Assembly (NCBI RefSeq): GCF_963668385.1
Contig: NZ_OY764327.1
Location: 5,490,501-5,554,500 of the forward strand
Source of the DNA: an uncultured Carboxylicivirga sp.
Lineage (GTDB): Bacteria; Bacteroidota; Bacteroidia; Bacteroidales; Marinilabiliaceae
Length of the DNA: 64,000 nt
Direction of reading: 5' to 3'
A model generated the notes under the pieces. The model was given only the letters and a program-made list of their open reading frames with translations. It was not told the origin of the DNA and ran no database searches. The position numbers and the translations under genes were made by a program. Below are positions 54,920 through 62,720 of the stretch, piece by piece (position 1 is the stretch's first letter; each line of letters opens with the position of its first letter).

Positions 54920-55792
54920 ATGAAGGAAACCATCTCCATAAAAATGCTTAAAACGCTGCAAAAAGCAAAAACTCAACTGTCAGATGAAGCCATTCGACAC
55001 ATAAGTGATTTTGTTCTTTCGCAGATGAATGACGAGCATTGTTTCAAAAACAAAGGTGGTCAACCCGATCTTTACTACACCGCATTTGGCTGGATGTTAT
55101 GCTTTATTCTCGGCATTAAAACAGATGTGAATAAAATGAGGAAATACCTCGATTCACTTGATATAGAAAAACTGGATTTGATTCATTATGCAGCATTTGT
55201 GAGATGTAGCATTTTAGCCGATTTATCTAAAAACGGAAAAATTATAACCTGGCTAGGTTCACTGAAATCAAAAAAAGTAAAAAAATTAACTGATTTTTCC
55301 GGAATACCCCATGATAACCCACAATCGCCCTATTCCAAATTCATCTGGCTATCACTGCTTGAAGATACAGGTAACAAGTTGAAGGATAAAGCAACCTTCT
55401 TAACGGAACTTGAAGAATATCGATTGCCAGAAGGTGGATATCGAAACTTATCTGAGGGTTTGGGAGCAACCACCAACGCCACTGTTGCTGCATTATCAGT
55501 ATTGGGGCAATTAAAAGATTATCAAACAAACCGTGATGTTGATTTTCTGAAAAATCTGCAGCAGGCAAATGGTGGATTTCAGGGAGCTTCTGCATCTCCT
55601 GTGCCCGATATACTGTCTACAGCTACAGCACTTTTTATGCTTCAATGCTATGGTCAGAAACCAAAATACGATCCTGAAGATTTTTTGGAAGCTCATTGGT
55701 TGGATTCGGGCGGATTTTGCCCCACTCTGATTGATGAAACAAGCGATGTAGAATATACTTTTTACGGACTACTGGCTTTAGGAACTTTATAA
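54920..55792 (+). CDS. Alpha/alpha-toroid protein of the prenyltransferase/squalene-cyclase superfamily
   Basis: A 290-residue protein with repeated Q/N-W-like toroid motifs: GGQPDLYYTAFGWM, EGGYRNLSEGLGATTNATVA, NGGFQGASASPVPDILSTAT and GGFCPTLIDETSDVEYTFYG. This matches prenyltransferase beta-subunit / squalene oxidase repeats. No DXDD cyclase motif is seen, so it is not a class II cyclase by itself. Cys and Asp in the last repeat might bind zinc as in protein prenyltransferases. It starts 2 bases after the synthase and 15 bases before the larger cyclase, and may be its partner subunit. Confidence 0.78.
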   Translation: MKETISIKMLKTLQKAKTQLSDEAIRHISDFVLSQMNDEHCFKNKGGQPDLYYTAFGWMLCFILGIKTDVNKMRKYLDSLDIEKLDLIHYAAFVRCSILADLSKNGKIITWLGSLKSKKVKKLTDFSGIPHDNPQSPYSKFIWLSLLEDTGNKLKDKATFLTELEEYRLPEGGYRNLSEGLGATTNATVAALSVLGQLKDYQTNRDVDFLKNLQQANGGFQGASASPVPDILSTATALFMLQCYGQKPKYDPEDFLEAHWLDSGGFCPTLIDETSDVEYTFYGLLALGTL

Positions 55793-55807
55793 ACCGACAA
55801 ACACAGA

Positions 55808-57529
55808 ATGACAAACGACAAACAGATACAAGTAATGATAGAAACCTTGCAGCAGAAGTTGGCTGCAAACCGCGTTTCGGATGATGGAACCTGGAGAAGC
55901 ACGCTTTCTTCCAGTGCCATTTCCACGTCAGTATCTGTTTTTGTATTATATATGGCTGATGCTGAAAAGCACAAAGCCACCATTGAAAAAGGTCAGGAAT
56001 GGTTGTATCAAACTATGCTGCCAGACGGGACCTGGGGCGATAGTCCTGAGAGTCCGGCCAACATGACAGCAACATTATTGTCGTATGCGGCCTTATTTGC
56101 AACCGGTAAACCATCATCCAAAACCAAAGACTATATCGATCAAACTCTTGGCGGATCAAGCGATGATGAAATTATTAACGGAGTTCTAAAATACTATGGA
56201 AAGGATTTGACCTTTTCTGCTCCCATTCTGATTATGTGCGCCTTAGCCGCTGTGATTAAGGAATGGAATAAGATACCTCAATTGCCTTTTGAATTGGCTA
56301 TCCTGCCACAAAGTGTTTTTCGCTTTTTGCAGCTTCCGGTGGTGAGTTATGCCATCCCGGCATTAATTGCCGTTGGTATCCTTCGCCATAAAATGGGACG
56401 AAAGAATATTCTTTCACCGGTTCGCGATTTGTTTATCCCAAAATCAATGAAGGTACTCCAGCGTCATCAACCCGAGAATGGCGGATTTTTGGAAGCTGCA
56501 CCATTGACGGCTTTTGTAACCATGTGTTTGTGCGGAGCCGGATTCAAAGAGCATTCATCAACAAAAAAAGCAGTTGATTTTTTGGTTGATACAGTTCGTA
56601 AAGATGGCTCATGGCCCATTGACACGAATCTCGATTCCTGGGCAACGGCTTTAAGTGTGCGAGCATTGGGTAGCGATCAACCCAATAAAGAAAAAGTAGC
56701 TGAGCAGATCAAAAAACTGGCTTTCCAATATAAACATCCATTCACAGGTGCGAAACCTGGAGGCTGGGGATGGACCAATCGCCCCGGAGCAGTTCCTGAC
56801 GCCGATGATACCGCCGGTGCTTTGGTTGCCTTGCATATTCTTTTAGAAGGAAAACCATGTATGGAAATTGAGAATGGAATCAATTGGCTGCTTAAATTGC
56901 AAAATAGTGATGGCGGTATTCCTACTTTCTGCAAAGGTTGGGGAAAACTGCCGTTTGATGCCAGCAGTCCTGATATTACAGCTCATTCCATCCAGGCAAT
57001 GCACTTATGGTACGATGTTCTTCCTGCTGAACTTCAGCAAAAATGCAACAAGAGTATTGATAGAATGCTAAAGTGGATGCAATCCATACAATCTAAGGAG
57101 GGTGAATTAGTTCCACTTTGGTTTGGTGATCAGAATTCACCTGATGAATCAGCACCGGTTTTTGGAACTGCATTAGCCGTTGAATACCTTGCCGAAATTG
57201 ATAATAAAGTTGCAAAAGCATTAGTGGAGAAAGGAAGAAACTACCTCATTTCTGCTCAAAACAAAGATGGCGGATGGGGAGGTGCAAAAGATGTTCCTTC
57301 AAAAGTAACTATGACAGCGCGCGCGTTAAGTGCACTAGCTTCACTTGGCTACTATAATCATGAAAAAACACAAGCTGGAATTACGTATCTTGTAAATAAA
57401 CACAATGCCGGAGAATTGTTTCAAAAAGAGCCGATTGGCCTTTATTTCTCACGACTCTGGTATTCCGAAGAAATGTACAACATCACTTTTGTATTAAATG
57501 CAATGAACAAACTAAAACTTATCAGATGA
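55808..57529 (+). CDS. Squalene-hopene cyclase-like class II terpene cyclase
   Basis: A 573-residue protein of the squalene-hopene cyclase fold. QW-type repeats occur throughout (DGTWGDSPESPANMTATLLS, DGSWPIDTNLDSWATALSV, NSDGGIPTFCKGWG, DGGWGGAKDVPSKVTMTARA). The protonating DXDD motif is Asp331-Ala-Asp333-Asp334 in VPDADDTAGALVAL. It is about 60 residues shorter than typical hopene cyclases. It should cyclise a linear polyprenyl by protonation, probably at the membrane. The substrate is more likely the product of the adjacent polyprenyl synthase than squalene, because no squalene synthase gene is seen. The stop overlaps the next start by 4 bases (ATGA). Confidence 0.9.
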   Translation: MTNDKQIQVMIETLQQKLAANRVSDDGTWRSTLSSSAISTSVSVFVLYMADAEKHKATIEKGQEWLYQTMLPDGTWGDSPESPANMTATLLSYAALFATGKPSSKTKDYIDQTLGGSSDDEIINGVLKYYGKDLTFSAPILIMCALAAVIKEWNKIPQLPFELAILPQSVFRFLQLPVVSYAIPALIAVGILRHKMGRKNILSPVRDLFIPKSMKVLQRHQPENGGFLEAAPLTAFVTMCLCGAGFKEHSSTKKAVDFLVDTVRKDGSWPIDTNLDSWATALSVRALGSDQPNKEKVAEQIKKLAFQYKHPFTGAKPGGWGWTNRPGAVPDADDTAGALVALHILLEGKPCMEIENGINWLLKLQNSDGGIPTFCKGWGKLPFDASSPDITAHSIQAMHLWYDVLPAELQQKCNKSIDRMLKWMQSIQSKEGELVPLWFGDQNSPDESAPVFGTALAVEYLAEIDNKVAKALVEKGRNYLISAQNKDGGWGGAKDVPSKVTMTARALSALASLGYYNHEKTQAGITYLVNKHNAGELFQKEPIGLYFSRLWYSEEMYNITFVLNAMNKLKLIR

Positions 57530-58740
57530 TAACCATGAAACGCATTCTAATTTTTATCGCAGCGTTGGCGCCGATGTTTGTATCGGCTCAAACCAACATC
57601 CAATGGAGAGGAACCGATCGTTCAGGTATTTACCACGAAAAAGGTTTACTAAAACAATGGCCTGAAAATGGTCCTGAATTGAAATGGAGTTACGAAGGCC
57701 TTGGTGAAGGTCACTCTTCAGTTGCTATAGCTGATGACAAAATTTACCTGACCGGACTCCAGGGTGAAGCCGGATTCTTGTATGTATTCGACCTTAACGG
57801 CAAGCTTCTTCAACAAAAAGAATACGGTAAAGAATGGTCGCAAAGCTACAATGGACCGCGAGGAACCGTAACCATCGACGATTCTAAAATCTATTTAATT
57901 TCTGGTTTTGGAGTTATTTATTGTTTAGATCAAAAAACACTGGATCTTATCTGGAAGAAAGATTTTCTAAGTGAATTTGGTGCCAGCAATATCACCTGGG
58001 GAATCAACGAAGCTCCTTTGGTAGTTGATAATATGGTATTTGTTACACCTGGTGGATCTGAAAATAACCTGGTTGCTTTGAATAAAAAAACAGGTAAATT
58101 AATCTGGTCTTGTGCAGGCGAAGGGGATGTTTCTGCTTATTGTTCTCCTTTGTATATCGAAGATCAAGACGTTCCTCAAGTTGTAACGATCACTGCTAGT
58201 CATGTTATTAGTGCCGATGCCAAAACAGGTAAAAAACTTTGGTCTGTTGAAAAAACAAATCGCTGGTCGGTACATGCCAATACTCCTGTTTATTCTGATG
58301 GTATGCTTCTTTGCACTAGTGGTTACGGAGGCGGTTCTTTCATGTTAAAATTGAAAAATGGAGGCCGTGAAGTTGAGAAAGTTTGGGAATCAACACTACT
58401 TGACAACAGAATTGGTGCGATGGTGAAAGTGGGCAACTATGTTTATGGATCGGGTGATAAGAATCGCTACTGGTTCTGTGCCGATTGGAATACAGGTGAA
58501 ATCAAATTTCAAGAAAAAGGTTATGCTATGGGTAACATCATCGCTAACGATAATCAGCTGATTTGCTATACCGATCGCGGAAACATGCTTTTGGCCAATG
58601 CCACTCCTGAGAAGTTTGATGTTGTTAGCAAGTTCGCAATTACCATGGGAACAGCTCAGCACTGGGCTCATCCTGTTTTATACAAAGGAATCATTTATGT
58701 TCGCCATGGCAATGCATTAATGGCATATCAGGCAAAATAA
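57526..58740 (+). CDS. Secreted PQQ-type beta-propeller protein 1
   Basis: A 404-residue exported protein with a signal peptide (MKRILIFIAALAPMFVSA/Q) and PQQ-like propeller blades: LVALNKKTGKLIWSCAG, VISADAKTGKKLWSVEK, YVFDLNGKLLQQ. The start overlaps the preceding stop by 4 bases; ATG at 57535 is the alternative. No catalytic residues of quinoprotein dehydrogenases were recognised, so it may be a structural or electron-transfer scaffold in the periplasm. A second propeller gene follows 24 bases later. Confidence 0.85.
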   Translation: MITMKRILIFIAALAPMFVSAQTNIQWRGTDRSGIYHEKGLLKQWPENGPELKWSYEGLGEGHSSVAIADDKIYLTGLQGEAGFLYVFDLNGKLLQQKEYGKEWSQSYNGPRGTVTIDDSKIYLISGFGVIYCLDQKTLDLIWKKDFLSEFGASNITWGINEAPLVVDNMVFVTPGGSENNLVALNKKTGKLIWSCAGEGDVSAYCSPLYIEDQDVPQVVTITASHVISADAKTGKKLWSVEKTNRWSVHANTPVYSDGMLLCTSGYGGGSFMLKLKNGGREVEKVWESTLLDNRIGAMVKVGNYVYGSGDKNRYWFCADWNTGEIKFQEKGYAMGNIIANDNQLICYTDRGNMLLANATPEKFDVVSKFAITMGTAQHWAHPVLYKGIIYVRHGNALMAYQAK

Positions 58741-58764
58741 ATAATAACTTTATTACAAGACTCT

Positions 58765-60177
58765 GTGAACGAGAAACAGATAATTAAAAGCATTACTACT
58801 TTAACAATTCTTGTTTTTACATCAGCAATTGTTGGCTGGCATTTGTACAGCCCTCGACAAGATTTTGAAATCCAGGCACCCGGGGCGGACAACCGCCCTG
58901 AGGGTTTGGAACGTAAAGCCGACGATGTAAAAATTGGCGAATTCTTTATGCATTATGCCGATGTGAATTCAACCCTCACCGGCAAATGGACAGCCTTTCG
59001 AGGAGCTGCTTCAAGCAACATTGTTGAAACCAAAGAAAAGCTCAACATCAAATCCGAAGATTTTCAAGAATTGTGGAGCATCGAAACTGGAGAAGGTCAT
59101 GCTGCGCCGGTTATTTACAACGGAAAAGTCTATTTCCTGGATTACAACGAACAGTTGAGTTCTGATGCTTTACGTTGTTTCTCACTCGAAACCGGAGAAG
59201 AACTTTGGCGTCGTTGGTATCGAGTTCCAATCAAACGAAACCATGGTTTTTCAAGAACAATACCAGCCATTGGTGATAACTATATAATTTCCATTGGTCC
59301 CAACGGACATGTGATGTGTTGTGATCCGCAAAACGGAGACCTGAAATGGACGCTTGACATGCAAAAAGAATATCATTCTGAGATTCCCTTTTGGTACACA
59401 GGACAATGTCCTTTGGTTGATGATAAAACTCTGGTTCTGGCTCCTGCAGGCGACAAAGTTTTATTGACCGGATTAAATGTTCAGACTGGTGAAGTTCTAT
59501 GGACGACTCCCAATACACTCAATTATAAAATGTCGCATTCATCAGTGATGAAGATGAACATCAACAAAGTAGCCACCTATGTATACGCCTGTATTGGAGG
59601 TATTTGTGGTATATCAGCAAATAAAACCACCCCCGGACAATTGCTTTGGGAAACCAACGAATGGCAACCTTCAGTAATTGCTCCTTCCCCCGTGCAGGTA
59701 TCAACCAATCGTTTTTTTATGGTGGCCGGATATGGTTCAGGTGGAGCTTTGTTTCAGGTGAATAATTCAGGTAACGTTAAAGTCTTGGACAGTTACAAGC
59801 CTAACAAAGGAATTGCCAGCGAACAGCAAACACCTATCTTTTACAACAACATGCTTCTTTGCGTGATTCCTAAAGATGGCGGAAGTCTGCGTAATAAAAT
59901 GGTTGCCTTTTCACCTAATGATTTGCACAATCCACTTTGGAGTTCTGCTGCAGATGAACGATTTGGATTGGGACCTTATATAGTCATTGATAACAAGCTT
60001 TTCGCATTAAAAGACGATGGTGAATTGTATGTTTATGAAATCCTGAATCAGAATCTCACCCTTATAAAAAAACAACGGGTTATGGATGGTATAGATGCCT
60101 GGGGACCGATGGCCTATGCAGATGGAATGCTTGTTTTGAGAGATGCTCATACTGTGAAATGTTTTAAAATCAATTAG
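58765..60177 (+). CDS. Membrane-anchored PQQ-type beta-propeller protein 2
   Basis: A 470-residue protein starting with GTG at 58765; no earlier ATG fits and the next in-frame Met would remove the N-terminal membrane anchor (ITTLTILVFTSAIVGWHLY, about 9-27). The rest is a PQQ-like propeller (CFSLETGEELWRRWYR, CCDPQNGDLKWTLDM, LNVQTGEVLWTTPN). It is related to the preceding protein but anchored. Adjacent Cys (MCCDPQ) could be metal or thiol sites. Presumed periplasmic. Confidence 0.83.
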   Translation: MNEKQIIKSITTLTILVFTSAIVGWHLYSPRQDFEIQAPGADNRPEGLERKADDVKIGEFFMHYADVNSTLTGKWTAFRGAASSNIVETKEKLNIKSEDFQELWSIETGEGHAAPVIYNGKVYFLDYNEQLSSDALRCFSLETGEELWRRWYRVPIKRNHGFSRTIPAIGDNYIISIGPNGHVMCCDPQNGDLKWTLDMQKEYHSEIPFWYTGQCPLVDDKTLVLAPAGDKVLLTGLNVQTGEVLWTTPNTLNYKMSHSSVMKMNINKVATYVYACIGGICGISANKTTPGQLLWETNEWQPSVIAPSPVQVSTNRFFMVAGYGSGGALFQVNNSGNVKVLDSYKPNKGIASEQQTPIFYNNMLLCVIPKDGGSLRNKMVAFSPNDLHNPLWSSAADERFGLGPYIVIDNKLFALKDDGELYVYEILNQNLTLIKKQRVMDGIDAWGPMAYADGMLVLRDAHTVKCFKIN

Positions 60178-60179
60178 AC

Positions 60180-61106
60180 ATGGAAAAAACAGTTAAAATT
60201 ATTGTCAACATCATCATTTTTATTGTTGTAATAGGCTTCATCGCGTACATGGTTAGTTCTGTGAATAAAGATGAACAAACGGTTAGCACAATAGCAGTTA
60301 GCAAGCCTTTTACCAGTCCTTTAAATAAGGTACAAACACTCGAATTTCCTTTTGAGATAGGACATTTTGAATTGTATAATGAACAAATAATTTTAGCTGA
60401 TAAACAATCCATTCATATTTTTAATAAGAGCGGAGAGAGACACAATTCATTCACCATAAAATCAGGTTTGCAAGATATAGCATTGATGAATGATGAGATT
60501 TATACCCTCTATCCTACTGCCATTACCGTTTATTCATTGCAAGGTGACTCAATCAATCATTGGGAAGCATGCAGCGATAATTCAGCCTATTGCGCTATGG
60601 CACTTACCAACGACTTTGTTTTTGTGACCGATGCGCAAAACAAAAACATCTGTAAATATACCCGAGGTGGTAATTTCAAGACATTTATTTTTAGCCCTCA
60701 CGATTTTATCATCCCAAGCTACACATTCGATATTTTCAACTATAACGATACTATTTATGCTGTTAATTCAGGTCGTCATCTGATAGAAAGATATACGACT
60801 GACGGAGATTTTATTTCTTCATTCGGAGGCTCAGGAACTGAATCGGGATTCTTTGCAGGGTGCTGCAATCCGGCTTATATAGCCATTACTGATGAAGGTC
60901 GTATTTATACTTCAGAAAAAGGAAATCCACGCATCAGCATATTCAATAACAATGGGCAATTCGGTGAAGTACTGTTGGATAACAAATTATTAGGAGGAGG
61001 CAATAAGGCATATGAACTTAAAGTATTGGATGATCATCTTTTTGTAGCCAATAAAAACCGATTGAATATCTACGCCTTCAAAAACAAATCAAACGAAAAC
61101 AACTAA
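60180..61106 (+). CDS. NHL-like beta-propeller protein 1, membrane anchored
   Basis: A 308-residue protein with an N-terminal membrane anchor (IIVNIIIFIVVIGFIAYMV) and a six-bladed NHL-like propeller (FIIPSYTFDIFNYNDTIYAV, SGRHLIERYTTDGDFISSFG). A conserved FFAGCCNPAYIA stretch and SEKGNPRISIFNNNGQ recur almost identically in the next protein. It begins 2 bases after the second PQQ-type gene. Probably a periplasmic component of a membrane complex; the double-Cys motif is a candidate cofactor or metal site. Confidence 0.82.
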   Translation: MEKTVKIIVNIIIFIVVIGFIAYMVSSVNKDEQTVSTIAVSKPFTSPLNKVQTLEFPFEIGHFELYNEQIILADKQSIHIFNKSGERHNSFTIKSGLQDIALMNDEIYTLYPTAITVYSLQGDSINHWEACSDNSAYCAMALTNDFVFVTDAQNKNICKYTRGGNFKTFIFSPHDFIIPSYTFDIFNYNDTIYAVNSGRHLIERYTTDGDFISSFGGSGTESGFFAGCCNPAYIAITDEGRIYTSEKGNPRISIFNNNGQFGEVLLDNKLLGGGNKAYELKVLDDHLFVANKNRLNIYAFKNKSNENN

Positions 61107-61108
61107 AA

Positions 61109-62134
61109 ATGAAACCGGATAATAAGAAACAGAAGATATCGCGTAAAGAATTTCTCCAAATGGGAGGTTCGATACTTGCAGGAGGAACGATTTTAGGTAT
61201 TTCAGGAGTAACGTTATGGAATAACTATACGCACAAAAGTACTACAGATGGGAATTCAATTGCTCCGGATATAGCCAATGTTACGTTCCAATCACCATAC
61301 AAACTGGTTTCATCGTTTAGTACAGGCAATAATATTGAGGCTTTTGAAATTTTGGATGACTATATAATTGTTTCAACAGCTGACCAAGTAAAGATCTATC
61401 AGCCTAACGGAACGCTTAAATCAAGTTTTAAGATTGATAGTAATCTACGTGATTTGGCCGTTACAGGCAACGAAATTCTGTTGTTATATCCGTCGCATAT
61501 CAAAGTTTTCGATACGCTGGGAAATCAAATACGAAATTGGAAAGCTGCTAATGAAAACTCAGATTATTGCTCAATGGCATTTGGAGGAGGCTCGGTATAC
61601 ATAACCGATGCCGGCAACAAAAACATCTGCCAGTACTCCATCGATGGTAATTTTCAACGTATTATTGATAGCCCTAACCGTTTTATTATTCCAAGCTACA
61701 CATTTGGAATAACCTATAATAATGGCACCATCTTCTGCTCCAATCCGGGACGTCATCAGGTGGAAAAATATTCAGCCGATGGAAAATACATTGGCTCTTT
61801 TGGTGAGGCCGGTGGTGCTGCAGGTAAGTTCTGCGGCTGCTGTAATCCTGTTCATCTTTCTTACACTGATACAGGAGATCTTATAACATCAGAAAAAGGA
61901 AACCCTCGCATCAGCTGTTACAGCCCCGATGGTCAATTTCAGAGTTTACTGCTCGACAGCCGAATGCTTGGCGGCGGCAATAAAGCTTACATAATTAAAG
62001 CCATTGGCGATCAATTAATCGCAGCAGGTAACAACATGGTTACCACCTTTAAATACGATAAAGCCTTAGCGGCTAATTCAGCTTGTTCATCATGTAAAAA
62101 GAATTGCCCTCTACGCAAGGGTATTAATATTTGA
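61109..62134 (+). CDS. NHL-like beta-propeller protein 2 with Tat-like signal and Cys tail
   Basis: A 341-residue paralogue of the preceding protein. The N-terminus KISRKEFLQMGGSILAGGT is a Tat-like signal with RK in place of RR. The propeller carries FIIPSYTFGITYNNG, FCGCCNPVHLS and SEKGNPRISCYSPDGQ. A C-terminal extension CSSCKKNCPLRKG adds four Cys in ferredoxin-like spacing, absent from its partner. Tat export implies folding with a cofactor before transport. It begins 2 bases after its paralogue and 7 bases before a Tat-type ferredoxin, so the three act together. Confidence 0.83.
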   Translation: MKPDNKKQKISRKEFLQMGGSILAGGTILGISGVTLWNNYTHKSTTDGNSIAPDIANVTFQSPYKLVSSFSTGNNIEAFEILDDYIIVSTADQVKIYQPNGTLKSSFKIDSNLRDLAVTGNEILLLYPSHIKVFDTLGNQIRNWKAANENSDYCSMAFGGGSVYITDAGNKNICQYSIDGNFQRIIDSPNRFIIPSYTFGITYNNGTIFCSNPGRHQVEKYSADGKYIGSFGEAGGAAGKFCGCCNPVHLSYTDTGDLITSEKGNPRISCYSPDGQFQSLLLDSRMLGGGNKAYIIKAIGDQLIAAGNNMVTTFKYDKALAANSACSSCKKNCPLRKGINI

Positions 62135-62141
62135 GAAAGAG

Positions 62142-62714
62142 ATGAAGGAAGATAACAATAAAAAAAGTCCGATAGAGAGACGGAAATTTCTGCAAATGCT
62201 GGGTAAGGTGGCTGCAGGAGGTTCAATTCTTTTTGTTGCAGGCAAATTAACATCTCGGCTTAATCAGGAAGAAGCCGGTTATTATTGGCAAATCGATCCT
62301 GAAAAATGTACGCAATGTGGACGTTGCGAAACACATTGTGTATTGAATGTTTCGGCTGTCAAGTGTTTTCATGCCAATAAAGTTTGCGGGTATTGCGATT
62401 TATGCGGTGGCTACTACCGATCGAATGTGAAAGAGTTGAACACAGCTGCAGAGAACTTGAAGTGCCCTACCGGAGCCATTCAGCGCAAGTTTGTGGAAGA
62501 TCCTTACTTTGAATATACCATTGACGAAAGCTTGTGCAACGGATGCGGTAAGTGTGTAAAAGGCTGTACTTCATTCGGCAACGGTTCTCTTTACCTTCAA
62601 ATTAAAAGAGACTTGTGCGTTGACTGTAACGAGTGTCAAATTGCCAAAGTTTGTCCGTCGAAGGCAATTACCAGAGTACCAATCGCAATGGCCTATAACC
62701 TGAAAGATGAATAA
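62142..62714 (+). CDS. Tat-exported polyferredoxin
   Basis: A 190-residue protein with a twin-arginine signal (PIERRKFLQMLGKVAAGGSI) and three or four iron-sulfur motifs: CTQCGRCETHC, CGYCDLCGG, CNGCGKCVKGC and CVDCNECQIAKVCP. It resembles the periplasmic or membrane-side ferredoxins that accompany NapH/NosR-like proteins. It lies between the NHL-like protein and the membrane iron-sulfur protein and most likely passes electrons between them. Confidence 0.88.
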   Translation: MKEDNNKKSPIERRKFLQMLGKVAAGGSILFVAGKLTSRLNQEEAGYYWQIDPEKCTQCGRCETHCVLNVSAVKCFHANKVCGYCDLCGGYYRSNVKELNTAAENLKCPTGAIQRKFVEDPYFEYTIDESLCNGCGKCVKGCTSFGNGSLYLQIKRDLCVDCNECQIAKVCPSKAITRVPIAMAYNLKDE

Positions 62715-62720
62715 TTAATA

